Assembly (NCBI GenBank): GCA_028274465.1
Contig: CM051456.1
Location: forward strand, 103,577,348 to 103,641,347
DNA from: Plantago ovata
Lineage: Eukaryota > Streptophyta > Magnoliopsida > Lamiales > Plantaginaceae
Reading direction: 5' to 3'
DNA: 64,000 nucleotides
Part shown: piece by piece, positions 35,183 to 47,552 of the stretch
Layout: each line of letters starts with the position of its first letter
Numbering within the stretch: the stretch's first letter is position 1
The notes under the pieces: model-generated
What the model was told of the DNA's origin: nothing
Databases searched by the model: none
The model's input: the letters and a program-made list of their open reading frames with translations, nothing else
Position numbers and translations under genes: made by a program

Positions 35183-35313
35183 ATGTAACAACCGGCGTTA
35201 ATGCTGGGCGTACGTGTTGGTCTTGCCGCCTGTGTAATCATTTCCGATCATTACTTATGCTCGTTCTTCATTTAATAATAATAAAAAAATTTCCGTTTAA
35301 AAAAAAAAGGTAT
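35183..35313 (+). mobile_element. Short retroposon (5'-truncated LINE or SINE) with poly(A) and target duplication
   Basis: About 131 bp ending in an A-rich tail are flanked by a 17-bp direct repeat, actacaagtcatttTgg at 35166-35182 and the same with one mismatch at 35314-35330. This is the signature of target-primed insertion. The body is too short to name a family. It lies in intron 1 of the LPP pseudogene. Confidence 0.75.
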
Positions 35314-35874
35314 ACTACAAGTCAATTTGGTTATTCACACTGAAGAAGCAGATTATAATAATATGGCACCAGCAGGATGATACCATACAAGTTCTAATCC
35401 AGTCACTTGACCACTTCTAGTCTGCTATGCTAAAACTATGATGCACCAAATAATCAATCTGACATGAGAAGGGCTTAGAGGTGGTATCTAGTATAGGCCA
35501 AAACTTGGATTAAAGAAAAGGAATAAGAAAAAAGCCATCAACTTTACAGAGTAAACCCTCTAAAACAATTATTATCAAACTCACATTCCATCACAAAAAG
35601 GACAAAAAATTAATTAACCCTCAGAAAACTTTTCTAAACAAAAAATCATAATAGAGAAATCATTATGCAGTGACAAAGGAGGGGTTTCTTTCTTCTGTAA
35701 AGTAAAAGGGCTTTTAGTTGAACATACCTTAAAAATATTTCTCCAATCCATTTTTATATGTAGTCAATGGAATGCAGATCGTCAAAATTCCGTTTCCCAA
35801 ATTCTGTGTCGAAAAAGAAAACAGAACATCAACTACATTATTAACCATTGAATAGCAAACAGGTTCCAAGAAGC

Positions 35875-35900
35875 AAAAAAAAAAAAAAAAAAAAAAAAAA
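35875..35900. repeat. A-run of 26
   Basis: A homopolymer in the 5' leader region of the LPP pseudogene. The intact LPP copy has only a gcaggg phrase at the matching place, so it is an expansion in this copy. Confidence 0.9.
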
Positions 35901-36279
35901 GCACTTACTTTAATCTAATACTATAACACAACACGGAATGAAAATTTTGTAAAAGGGAGAACGAAGAAAATAATGAAATTTACAGGCTTTGGTAAGGAGT
36001 GAAGGAAGGGAAAAAGTAGTAAGCACTTAATAAGAAGTAGCGACGGAGAAGAAAATGGTGAAAATGAGGTTTTGATTTCCATTTTTTAAGTTAAGCCATA
36101 AGGCGCGTGAACGACGGTTCATAAGTCACATCATCGCACAATTTCAATTTTACTAGTAGTAAATAATCCGGGGAATAATAAATTTACAAATAATTTATAA
36201 TTATAATCAAGTAGTTAACAATTAACATGGATAACATTATTTCTCTCACGTTTACTCTAGAGAATTAAATTAAATATGA

Positions 36280-36790
36280 TTGTTTTTTAAATTATTGTGA
36301 AAGTGATACGTCGAACAAAGTTAATGTTCACAATTATTGCGAAAAAACAATTTAACACATTTAGTGCTCTAAATTATTGCGGAATATACTCATCGGGCAC
36401 AATTATTTCTTATAAATAAAGGTGCAATAGACATGTCAAACAGAGTTAGTACTCTAAATTATTGCAGAATAATGTTATTGCAGAATAATGTCAGTGCTAT
36501 AAAGTAATGTGCAATAGATCCTCCGGATGCAATTAGTACTCTAAATTATTACGGAGTAGATCTATCGAGTACAATTGGTGCTCCAAATTATTGCAAAATA
36601 GACCTGTATAATATAATTAGTGCTCTAACTTATTGCGAAAATAGACCCATCAAGCACAAAATAGATCTAAACAGTTAGTGTTCTAAATTAAAATAGATCC
36701 GCCGAATACAGTTAGTGCTCTAAAATTAAGTATTGTAGAATAACCCACCGGACGCAATTAATGTTATAAATTACTGTCAAATACTATTAG
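36280..36790. repeat. Degenerate minisatellite, about 50-bp period
   Basis: Phrases such as ttagtgctctaaattattgc, aatagaccc or gatcc, and atcgagcacaa recur about nine times with much drift. It encodes nothing. It lies upstream of the LPP pseudogene leader. Confidence 0.75.
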
Positions 36791-37085
36791 GATACTTATT
36801 CGATCAACGTCTATCAAATTATGTTGTACGCAGTCCCTCGTCCTAGTGAATTCGTTATCTTTTAACTCATCCTTTTGTTTGTCATGCGTGATTTAAAATT
36901 TTAGTTTAGTTTTTAATTATTGTACCGATGAAGTTTGGATAAAACAGTCATGTGGGACACATTCCTTATTCTTAATTCTTGTAGAGTAATTAATTATGTT
37001 TTTTAAATCATTGAATCATTGTCTTCATAAAATGTTTTTCATTTAATAGATTTATGAAACAAAAGTTGCCCAATTATTTGATCAT
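36791..37085. other. AT-rich spacer without a recognised gene
   Basis: No ORF, repeat or element end stands out. Confidence 0.5.
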
Positions 37086-37304
37086 TGTTATGAATATGAT
37101 GAATCCCATGAGTTCATACCTCTTCTTATACTCCATTTATGTACTTTAGTTATTGTTCATTATCTAAAGTGAGAGTTACAAACTCACTTAGTCATGAAGA
37201 GATCCCTATAAATAGGGCTTCAACTTGTAACTTGAGTGATACAATGACATTCTCTCCTCTCTTCTAACTCTTTTATTCTTGCAAGTCTTTTATCTTATGA
37301 AACA
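37086..37304 (+). mobile_element. Possible short LTR (solo or truncated LTR element)
   Basis: The stretch begins TGTTATGAAT and ends TATGAAACA. It has a TATA-like ctataaataggg near 37208 and a CT-rich 3' half, and is followed directly by cgttatcaacacgactct, a phrase that resembles primer-site regions of some plant LTR elements. No second copy was found in the window, so this is tentative. Confidence 0.3.
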
Positions 37305-37835
37305 CGTTATCAACACGACTCTACCTATACTGAGTTTTTCAACTCCATCAAACTCCACGCCGCCCCCACTATCATCCAAAATATATCCGGCCATCATCCA
37401 AAAAAAATTTGGACTCAAAATCCATGCACCATTGTCGTACCTATGAAGAACTAAACAAAGAGAGGCAAGGGGAGAATAAACACACACAAACACAATATGC
37501 AAACAATGATGATTGAATGGACGGAGGGTAACATCATCGATCAACTTTCATTCAATTCCAATGATTCATCAATCCCACTAATATATGAGTTTTATTTATC
37601 TCTCTGTCTCTCAATTGAATACTATCTATGTCATGAATTCAATTTGTATATTTGTCATTCACGGTGACTGTATATTTGTACTTCACTACTACTATTAATT
37701 GACTGTGATTGTGTTATGATGCGCATGCGATAATGAAGCTATCCCATGTCAATAATTTTGCATCCCAAACATCGATCTGTTTTCATATTCATAATTCACG
37801 CACCGACACAAAGCATCCAATCTGTTAGTTAGTTG

Positions 37836-38090
37836 ATGTATCGCAGATTGTTCGGAGTTGCAGAAAACTTGAAGCGGAGAATACGCAGACCGCTCGGGCA
37901 CAACATCAGTAAATTTGGAAAGCCGAAAGCTACGGGCTCGGGCTACACTGAGACATCGCAAATGGCGGATTATGACTTTGCGGATTATCCTGTCGGACTC
38001 GCCATTGACGTCCTCTGCCGTGTTTCCGCCGCGGATTGGTTTGTTGGGATGGTCATGGCCGGTGTAGAACGGGATTATTTATGCAACCAG
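37836..38090 (+). CDS. Possible host first exon, protein unknown
   Basis: An ATG at 37836 opens 85 codons ending in a good donor site (aaccag|gtgaaatc). The peptide has a basic N-terminus (MYRRLFGVAENLKRRIRRP) and then MADYDFADYPVGLAIDVLCR, which faintly recalls an F-box start (a PVxLxxDVLxRVSAxDW pattern). I do not recognise it with certainty. Base composition is clearly higher in GC than the surroundings, as expected for an exon. If the donor is real, Tat element B (38283) lies in the following intron. The downstream exons were not found in the window. Confidence 0.4.
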
Positions 38091-38282
38091 GTGAAATCAT
38101 TCTTGAATTGTACTATATATGATTTTGATACATATTTGATGATCTCAATTTCATCTATTTACTATACTGAGTGTTTGAGAAGTCTTAGGTTGTTTGATTG
38201 CTACCGTGCATTTGATCTGAAGCTAAATCATAACTAATCAGGTTTTAGGATTCTTTTATCTATGTCGAAATAAATTTATCAT

Positions 38283-39119
38283 TGTAGAGGTAAAATTCTA
38301 GTAAAACGTCAGACACTCTTAAATGATACAAAGCATCTCGAACTACACAAAGAATTACAATGCTCTCTAAGTCACCATAATTTAAGCACAATACACGAAT
38401 CAGTCTCAAGTCAGCACCAGAATCTTTGGATCCTCTCTATGTCAAATGGAGTACCTGAGATTGAAATGTGCGTGTGGATGTGTGTTTATCTCCGGCTTGC
38501 CTAAGTCAAACCAGTATGAGACTTACTTGAAGGAGCTCGTTAATTCTCCTTGTCTTAGTGTAATAAATGTACGTATTTAATACCAGTTACCTTTTCTTTG
38601 GAAATGGAGACTTTATATAGTTGTTGGCTAACCCTAGGTCGCACCAATCTCTCGCTTCCATCTGTCGCCTTCTCCTTCCTCCACATGTATCGAGTAGGCC
38701 CAACGTTGACCTTCATGGGTTTGGCCCAAAGCCATTTAAGTCAAAGCTTCTTGTGCTACCTAGAAACTTCTGCACTTCTCCAGGCCTTTCTCTCCTTATA
38801 GTCATGATGCGAGTCTCGTCCTAATTCAATTGTAAAGCAAAACAGGCAAGTATTTAAGCTTCGTACGTCCTAACCTGTTATGGACTTGAGTAATGCCCCT
38901 TGTCCTCCTAACTCCTGTTCCGGACCTTCGGATCTCCGCCTCTCTATAGCGGGTTATTTTAATGAACTAGGCACATTTGTAAAAATGCCAGAGAGGTCCG
39001 CATAATTCAAGGTTCGGATCCTTTGGGGTCGCGGCCGGTCATCAACGCTTGTACTTAGAAAGCTTCATAGTTCGTGGAGGAACGCACGTTACGAACTAGA
39101 CATATTTTTCTTATCAACA
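38283..39119 (-). repeat. LTR of element B (left copy, minus orientation)
   Basis: Read on the minus strand it starts TGTTGATAAG and ends CCTCTACA, as in element A. Its inner edge abuts the polypurine-like tract in the normal 3' LTR arrangement. Its outer edge is the U5 end. Confidence 0.93.
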
Positions 39120-39254
39120 TATGTCCCTGTAGTTTCAGAGTATCTTAGTAGGAGATAGTGTGAAACTATACTGGAAGTGGTCGAGAAAAATTTCATCACC
39201 CTCTTTATTCGAGGTTCATATACTGTCCGTGCTTCCCGAAGTGTTATAGGGGGC

Positions 39255-39440
39255 GCCGTGTCCGTAACTCTTGTATTCCGTACCTGTGTCATTACTTCAC
39301 TAGACGTCGTGTCCGTTTTTCATGAGGTGACGTTTTGGACGCCGTGTCTGTATCTCACGTATTCCGTACCTGTGTCATTACTTCACTAGACGTCGTGTCC
39401 GTTTTTCATGAGGTGACGTTTTGGACGCCGTGTCCGTATC
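39255..39440 (-). repeat. Tandem repeat of 86 bp in element B
   Basis: Units start at gccgtgtccg or gccgtgtctg at 39255, 39341 and 39427. It is the counterpart of the 27155-27385 repeat of element A. Confidence 0.9.
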
Positions 39441-39829
39441 TTTAGTGTTCCGTAGCACTGTATCCGATTTTTCGTCCTTATCCATATAATCAGGGTCCGA
39501 ATTATCATTTTAATGCAAATATGATGAATGCTATGCAGACTATCCGTGTCTATATGTTGGTAAGCTTAGTACGCGCGTATACTAAATATCCGTTCCTATG
39601 TGTATGTCATGATAAAACTTTCAATTTAATAATGATTTCCGGACCTTGTATTATGGATAATGACTAGGATCCATTCCGTATCTTCCATTTCTCGTAGGTC
39701 AAAGCTTTTGAGGGTTGTACAGTAACTTTTGTGTGTTGGCTTCATCTCGTCCGTTGATTTAATCTTCCGTACGGTCCAGATTTAATGTCAACGGTCGTGT
39801 CGATTGGACTTCTCGATTTTGTCCCTCCC

Positions 39830-39837
39830 TATAAATA
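39830..39837 (+). promoter_or_regulatory. TATA box of the antisense gene in element B
   Basis: The phrase ctataaatagctggtcaac is the same as in element A and lies about 160 bp before the 5'-UTR intron donor at 39999. Confidence 0.65.
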
Positions 39838-42088
39838 GCTGGTCAACCTTTTTCTTCATTCACAACCTTTTAGAGAGAAGTCTAGAGAGAGAAAATATTT
39901 TCTTCCGTATCTAAGCCCCGGAACTGTCGCGCAATCGGACGTAATCTCGTTTTCTGAAGCTTCGGAACCTTTTGCTCTTTCACAACTTTATTTTCCAGGT
40001 AAACTCCTTTTTCTTTAAACTTAAAATAACTTTTTACTTTTCTACTTTTTTGAAGATTCGTTTTAGTAGAGTTATTTTCTCTCGAAAAACAACTAAACTG
40101 ACCCTCGGACAACCACCTAACCTTTCCCTTTCTTACTTGCGCTTTTAGGATGTCCGAGGTTAACCCTAAGGTCGTAGATCTCACAGATCTTCCAACTTCG
40201 TCCGAATCGACGTCAACAAGCAGCAACTCTTCTTCCTCTTCTGATTCGGGTTCCTCTTCCGAATCTTCTTTAGATATAGGGGTGGAAATCACGTTCCTTC
40301 CACCTCTAGTGTGGAGAGGAATGAAGCTGGTCCGAGTTCCGCTGCGCCACGCTCACAGGCTTTGATTGGTCGAGATCAATCACCTGGACCATCTTCCGAT
40401 CGTCAGTTGTCCGTCTGCCAGCCTCCTCGTTGTAAGGTAGAACTCCCCTCACCTCTCCGGCTCCTTTGTAGATACGGAAGTTATAATTATAGGTGTACTT
40501 CCGATCCTAACATAGACGCTGACCTCGAACCTATCTATGCCCATCCACAACTAAGTTTTAGAGAGCCGGATGCAGCTAACCCAACGAGAGTCCATGAAGT
40601 TGCCCCTCTTAGGGAGGTCCGGGCTGTCGCCACTCTGGAGGGAGCCAGAGATGATGCAGCTCAAAACGTTCCGGCTGAGAACGATCTTCCGGCTGGGAAC
40701 GATCCTCCTGCTGATGAAGATAGAGCTAACAACGGCGAGGACGGACAACCTTTAGAGGGTGAGGTGCGGGAGTTCTGTGGCGCACTTTTCCCCGTACCGG
40801 ATCATCTCGAGCCCGCTCTCCGTAGACGTTACAAGAGACTGCGAGATGACATTCATCTGTTCAGCGTAGCTCGGGAGACTAATGAGGACGGATGGATACC
40901 TACAATTAAGTCTAAAGGGACTGAGGACCAACTTCCGCTGCTCCGCAAGAAGTTCACTATTCCTGATGATATCGAGCTCATTGCTCCGGGTCCCGACGAT
41001 GCCATATACAACTGCCCTGACGGAGCTCTAACATGCTTCGTCGTTTCTCTCGAACTTGGGTGGAGGATTCCTTTCATTGAAGAATTCGCGTCTATCTTCC
41101 GCTCCTTGGATATTACTCTGATGCAAGTTATGCCAATCTCTTTGGCTAACTTAATATGCTTCGGAGTTCTTATGAAAATGAAGAATGAGCCAATCACCTT
41201 CACCAATTTCTGTCAGGCTTTCACTGTCTCCCTGTCGGGGACTTGTTATTATTGGCAATTCAAACCGCGCCAATACTTTTACTTCATCCTTGAGAGTCCG
41301 AACTCCTTGGGCTCCGCCTGGTGGTCTCGCTATTTTTACTTCAGATACAAGCTAAGACCTGGGGCTCCGGAAAGCGAGCGCAAGTATTTCAATGTCTGGT
41401 ACGATTTTAATAGAGAGTCTCCCGCTGACTATCGTCTGGTGCGGGAGCATTGGAGTCCCTGGGCTGCTGCCATGCGGGCAAGAAGCATTGCCAAAAATCC
41501 AGAGAAATACTTTTTTGCGTGCTTAACATGCAACCTCTTCCGGCCTTTGCCAACCTTACGGACCCTGTTGACTTAGGTCCTTATAAAAATGATAGTTTTG
41601 GTAAAGATATTTTTACATGTCACTTTTTACCTTTCCATGTTTTCCGCCTCTTTAATTTTTCTATGTTTTTCCGCATGTCTTACCCTTCTTATTTTCTTTG
41701 CTTTTCAGAGGATTGGGTTGAGTATCTGATGGCAGAGGCATGGAGACTACAAGCTGCAATCGAGGCTAAGATGGCCGCGGAGAGGCAGAAGAAGGTGCGT
41801 ACCGGAACGACCAACCAACTGACCGTATTCCCCCAAGAGCATCCGAAGGATGGGGTTAAGTGGAGGCAGGAGGAAGAGCGCCGCGAGCTCGAGAAACTTC
41901 CTGCTCAGGAAATGGACTCCATCCGGAAGGGTCTAACCCCGGAAGAGGCCAAGCGCTGTTCCGATGAGCGCAAGGCCGAAAAGAAAAATGAAAAGAATGC
42001 CAGTAAGCCGCAACCCAAGCAGCCTCGGAAGGCTAAAAGCAAGATTTCTCCGGACGCTGATGTCATGGAGATTGATCAACCAGCTCAC

Positions 42089-45000
42089 TGTAAGAAAATA
42101 CGGTCAGAGTTACCCCTAGGGTACGCAGCGGAATTTCAAAAATTTTCTTAACATGCAGGTTAATTGATTATGTATATGCCGTATATATTTGAACACGTCA
42201 ATTAGAAGACTTACAATACTCCAAAAGCAAGCATAGCTTCCAAGTCTTCGTAATAATCCGGTGAATCTTCTCCTTCGTCGAAGTCGAAGATATATGCAAT
42301 ACTTTGATTATCTGCAAGACAATAAAAGTTAGTTTCCAGCTCCTAGAACCTCAACCTTGGTATCCACGGATGAACAACCTATCGGAAGAATGCTAGGATA
42401 TTCTTTGTGTGACCAAGAAGATGGGGCGGCGGTTTTCCTCCGGTGAGGGTGGCGCGCGCGTGGGCTACGGAGAGGTAGGGGAGAGCTTTTATTTTCTCTA
42501 AGAAAACTGGTAGAATAACTCTATGAAAGTCTATGTATAAAGCTCTCTAATAGTCTACTATATATAGTAGTCAATAGAAGCCTAAAGCATAAGCAATTAG
42601 ACTTCATAAAGGAATAAGAATCTAATTATTATCGCACTAGGAAACCAATTTCAAGTCTATATTCATTCCCAATCAAATTAAAACTCAATCAGGAAAATCT
42701 AACTTATCCCTTGGACTTCTAATAGAGGAAGGAGTCGAACTCCTTCCCCTATCTCAGCTGCGCGCGCACGCCCCCTAGGGAGGTTAGGTGGGTCCCGATT
42801 TGGGGACCCACTTATAGTTCCAAGGCAATTCAAACTCCAAATAGATTTTGCCCATGTGCGTATATTAATTCCAAATTAACATACCCGTTCAAATCAAACC
42901 TCTATTATATTTCTAAAATATAATCTCTAATTGTATTTACATAAAATACAATTAATTAGCCAATTCAATTAATAATTCCAAATCATTAATTGAGCCACAA
43001 ATTATTATAATCAATTCCAAATTAATTATAATCCATCAATCACAATTAATTCCAAATTAATTGCGATCCATCTTCAAGGATATTCGGATAGGCTGAATCA
43101 CCACACAGTGTGAGGATGAACCGGAATTTGTCAGATTCTAATTAATCAAATAAATTTGTATTTAGCCAAACGCAATTCACAACTACAACGAAAACCGTAG
43201 TGTAGCAGTAGAATAACCTCGAATGTCGATCTCTAAGGACTATAACTAGCTTTATCTAATCTAACTTAAGAATATAAAATCAACAAACGACTTAGCAAAG
43301 GTTTTTCTTAGCAGATAATGGAGATTGGTGATAGTATGGTCATTCAAAGCATAGCAGGTTAATAATCATGCATAAATTTCCCGGTTTTGCATAGAGATCT
43401 TTGAGCAATGAATTGTCCAATTGTGTTCCGTAATTATTCAACACTACGAAGATAGAGATTTAGATAGATCAAAGAAATAAAGCAATAACTCTAGGTATAA
43501 TGCGCGATATAGCCATTAGCATAATTATTAACCCTTCGCTAAGAAATCACATACTATCACCAACGAGAAGTTTAGCTACTCATAGATGTCATGCAATCAA
43601 CAGAAATCATACCATGAATGAATGAAAACATGATGAAAGATATATAAATATAAATAGAAAAACTGTAAGATACAATGTTACCGAAGGTTGTCAATCTCCG
43701 AAGAATCGCGATCTTACAAGCTCCAAAACGCTAAGAAAAAGTATCTCCTAAGCTAAGAACCCCCAGAACAGGCTCTGTTTCCTACCTAAAACTACTGAGA
43801 AAGGTGAGAGAAAAGGCCTGGAAAAGTATGAAAAACGGAGAAAACTGAGCAACTATATATAGGTATTCGGGAGGTGTGGGGCGAAGGGCCCCACACACCG
43901 GGCGATTCGCCCCACGTCGCCCGGGAGCTTTTTCGGCCAGATACGCATTTTTGATGCGTTTTTGGATTTCTTCCCCTTTTCGGACTCGGTTTTTGCCTTC
44001 TAGTGACCTTTTAGCCTTCAGACTCGACCCTAGACTTCAAATCCTATCCGGAATCTTTTAGATACTCCAATTAGGCCTTCGGAACACCAATTCCTTGTCT
44101 ACTTCAATATAATTGCCCGAAAAACCTCGATTTTCAACCAAAACCTGTAAAATACAAACTAAAGGGAAACGTGACACTATTCTAATAAAATGCACTAAAA
44201 TATAGCTAAATTAACATAGAGGATATCTAAAATAGGTGAAAAAGGCTCGAATGAAAGTGTAAAATACACATTCATCATGTGACCCATAGGGCCTCATTGT
44301 ATTAAGCAAGTCCTAGACTAGGCAAAATGGAATTCCTAGACGGTTCCATTTGCAATATTAATACATGAGGACGTTTGAGAGGTTTCTCAAAGCAAACTCA
44401 TTCGTTGCGAAGTCTGTTGCGCTCAACGCGGCGATGGTAACGTCCCTTCATCTGACTGACTCGAATGCATCTAGGATCGATGAAGTGTCTATCCCAATAA
44501 TACATCCACGGGCGTTTTTAGTGAGTTGCATGGTGAATCCAATATCCATTATGACCATCATAATAATATTGATACGCTGGCCAGCGGTTTTACCAATCAC
44601 AACTATGAACGACTATGAGCAGTGCTCTCCTGTGCTACACATGAGAGATGAATCCTTCACAGAATCACTTATCATCCCCATTTGTATGTAGCCATAATCC
44701 TGGATCGTGTCTTAGGTCAGCTGCTTATTCAGAGCTGACATCGACGGGTCCACCAAGGATATGGGGCAACAAATGTGATGATAAAGTCCTGTAAGTCCAA
44801 AGGACGGCTGGCATCACTTCGACAACTTACCGGTTCCCATAGACACTTCGGTGAAGAGTATACATCGATGGGAGTGTCCGGTGGGTACTTCCATTGTTCG
44901 GTAATCATCCTTCGAACAACTATGCGCAGTTATGGGAACGTTTCTTGATTGTCCAACAATCCGTTCCGTGGCCGTGGGATCGGCTCACACTTGCTCCAAC

Positions 45001-45343
45001 AAGTATAACCTCCACGCATACTAGTCTCAGCTGGTTCATTCAGACCCCTACATCCGAGATGAACCTCGACTAGGGAGAGTTTGGGATAGATGATAACTCA
45101 CATAGCTCCCACTATCTGTGTGATCGGTCATCTATTCGAGGGGACATGTTTAATATCAATACAGACAGAAATAGAGATATGACATGCTGCATGCCTGGTG
45201 TAATACAAATATGAAAGCGATACTCAATAGTCAAACAACAAATATATATTATATTACGTTGACCTGTGTAATAGTACATATATGCCCTTTATAAGGGCTG
45301 CATGCCCTTAATAAGGACTGTCTCTAGGACATATACACTATCA
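42089..45343. mobile_element. Insertion D: probable solo LTR of an unknown large LTR element
   Basis: It starts TGTAAGAAAA, ends ACTATCA, and is flanked by the 5-bp duplication ctcac (42084-42088 and 45344-45348). About 2.09 kb remains after removing the LTR nested in it. It has no retroelement protein and no internal long direct repeat, which fits a solo LTR. The family and orientation are not determined. It interrupts the antisense gene of element B. Confidence 0.6.
43114..44277 (-). mobile_element. Solo LTR of the C (Athila-like) family inside D
   Basis: It matches the LTRs of element C along their length, ends ttcatca, and is flanked by the 5-bp duplication tgtga (43109-43113 and 44278-44282). 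No internal region accompanies it, so the element was reduced to a single LTR by recombination. It is in the same orientation as C. Confidence 0.85.
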
Positions 45344-46984
45344 CTCACGTCCCGGAGCCTGCTGCTCCGGGTCCTTCTTCTCAGGCGACTGCTATTCCGG
45401 CCCCTCCAAAAAGTTAATGGGGGATGCATTCAAGGCTTCGAAGTCCGGAACTGGTACTTCTGCTGCTCCGGTGGTTGATCCAACCGGCAAAAATAAACAA
45501 GTTGTCGAAGCCCTGGCAAAATCCAAGAAAAGAAGGGGTGCCGGTCCGGCTGTGTATGCTGATGACGCGAAGTTCGATCGTGAAACAGAGATCGTCCGCA
45601 TCGCCTCTCTCGAATATTCGGACCGTGTGCGTCTATTGGAAGAGTCTTTCTCTCAGGTAATATTCCGTACCTTGTGTTATATTTTTCCCATTCCTTCTTT
45701 TTATCTTTCTTAACCAATTTCTTCTGCAGCTTGGCTTGGCGGTCCGCGGTATCCCCGTTGCTGCTCAGAATCAGAAGTCCACCTTGGAGAGCAACTTACA
45801 TGGTTCTGAGCTTGAGAGGATTGCTCTTTCGGAGAAGCTTGCTCAGGTCCAATCTAGCCTACAAGAGGCGGAGGCTAAATTACTGAAAATGGCCCTCCTT
45901 GAAGGTGAAGTGCTGGAGCTGCGGAAACAAGTTGTCGAGACTTCAAAGCTCTGTGAAGAGTTGTCCAAGCTCCAGTTCGCCTATGAAGCGCATCGTAAGG
46001 AGGTTGACGGATGTTTAGCTCTGATCTGTGACCAACAGGAGACCCATGCATGCTACATGAACATGCTCGAGCATTTTCATCAGGCTCTAATGGTCGGATT
46101 CGTTGGCTCCCGGAAGGATACGGTCCAAGACTTTCTTAAGAGCGTCTCTTTCAAATATGCCAAGGCCATGGGATATGACAAGGCTCGGGTGGACGGATTC
46201 AGTGCTTGCCTCGGACAGCTTGAAGCGGCGGGCCTCGTTCCTGCGGATCTTGATTGGGAGGCTAACAAGCTCGACTTTTTCAAAGGGCCGGATGGTGAAG
46301 AAAATCCACAAATTCCGACCATCAACAATGATGAACTTGGCCAGGACGAATTCACAAGTCTTGTAGCTTCGGAGGGTGACGATTTGAAATTCACAAACCA
46401 AGATCCTCGCCTCCCCGGGTTTGTCCCTGACATTCTCCGGTACTGGTATCTCATGCCTTTCGAAAAATATGAGAAGGAGAACAGGGCCTGGTTGAATCTC
46501 CCTCATCCGGTGATTGGTCGACCTGCGGACTACAACCTTTTTGAGGAGATCAAGACCTTGTGCAAAGACTGGGAGGAGGCTCGGGAAAAGGAGGAGACCC
46601 GGAGGCGTGAGGCAGATCCGGAGGCGTGGGCAGCCGGAAACGTCGAGAGCTCTTTCAAGAAGAACTTTTATATACCTCCGTTTTCGATTGTCACGAAGCT
46701 TAACAAGAATCCGTATGCCCCTTTGCCTTGGCTAAGCTGGAAACTTCACTTGGAGGACCTAGCTCGAGCAGCTGCGGAAGCTGAAGCAGCGGATGCTTTG
46801 GCCCGGATGACCCAAGAGGCTATGGACCAAGATAAAGAAGATCAAGTCGATGATAATGATGAGTCCTCGGTGTTTTCACAGTGTCGCACTCGCGATGATT
46901 AAAACTCTTTCTTATTCCGGGGTCTGCCCCGAAGTAACTTGTAATTTGGACAAGTCTTTTATATTCGGAACATGTTTATCTTAT

Positions 46985-47165
46985 GGAGGTATGCCTCCTT
47001 GCACCTGTATTTTCAAACAAGTCCATAAGATTCGGAACTTTTTAAGAGTCTGGTTTATTATTTATAAGTAATAATTCTCCTCTTTGCATCTGTATTTTCT
47101 AACAAGTCCTTGAGATTCGGAACTTTTTAAGAATCTGATTTATTATTTATAAATAATAATTCAAT
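46985..47165. repeat. Direct duplication of about 87 bp in the 3' region of B
   Basis: The phrases gcacctgtattttc or gcatctgtattttc, gattcggaactttttaag and tttattatttata occur twice in the same order. It has no coding role. Confidence 0.8.
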
Positions 47166-47552
47166 TTGGTGATATCATCCGTCTCTTCACTGCTCCGGTA
47201 TTCTTCACGAATATATCTTACAGAACTCGATTTGAATTCAATATCCCTTCGCTTTTCTTCTCAAGTCTTCGTGGTTCGGTAATAACCATAAAATGTTTTC
47301 TGCATCCGGTTCTTTCTCTCCCTCTTCTTATTCCGACTGATAAATTAAAACTTGTGTCCGATTTCCATGAATCGGAATATCAAACTGCTTAACTAAAGTT
47401 CGGACTATTAAACTGCTTGACATTAAAACTTGTTTTAAGTTTCCAAGTCCTCGGGGTACGGAAACTCCTCTGTATAAATTTTTTTGACTTGTTCCGTCGC
47501 GTCTCCTTTTCGACGCTCCTTTATCGTAAAATATGCGAAGCTCTCACGGTAC

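Larger units (their letters stand above)
13770..35751 (-). pseudogene. Tandem LPP paralogue, broken and split by two LTR retrotransposons
   Basis: All eight coding exons of the neighbouring LPP gene are recognisable in the same order: 35751-35728 (MDWRNIFK), 29481-29255, 29168-29081, 29003-28895, 28674-28585, 28405-28351 with 14293-14173, 14068-14012 and 13912-13770 (ending in TAG). Compared with the intact copy there is a 2-bp gain in exon 2 (near DWLIY), a 1-bp loss in exon 4 inside the KX6RP motif, a 1-bp net loss in exon 5 before PSGH, and a 13-bp loss in exon 6 just before the SRX5H motif. The exon 6 acceptor reads AA instead of AG. Tat element A sits in exon 6 and a copia element in intron 1, so no functional protein is possible. 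Exon 7 is one codon shorter than in the intact gene. Confidence 0.92.
40150..46902 (+). pseudogene. Antisense gene of element B, split by insertion D
   Basis: It has the same layout as the antisense gene in element A: a 5'-UTR intron (39999-40148), an ATG at 40150 (MSEVNPKVVDL), a PF04195-like region, a GT/AG intron at about 41576-41708, a Lys/Glu-rich second coding exon, a further intron near 45658-45729, and a coiled-coil last exon ending at 46902. Element D interrupts the second coding exon. The protein part from 45736 is very similar to that of A, including YAKAMGYD and WLSWKLHLEDL. It is broken in a few places. It may have encoded an accessory protein of the element; its activity is unknown. 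Confidence 0.75.

Noticed and set aside
35050-35343. 97-residue ORF
   Set aside because: It spans a short retroposon and its poly(A), so it is not a gene.
37086-37304. Retrozyme with a hammerhead ribozyme
   Set aside because: I looked for the conserved hammerhead core and did not find it in either orientation. Kept only as a weak LTR candidate.
39255-39440. CRISPR-like array
   Set aside because: The 86-bp units are contiguous with no unique spacers and lie in a retroelement also found elsewhere in the window.
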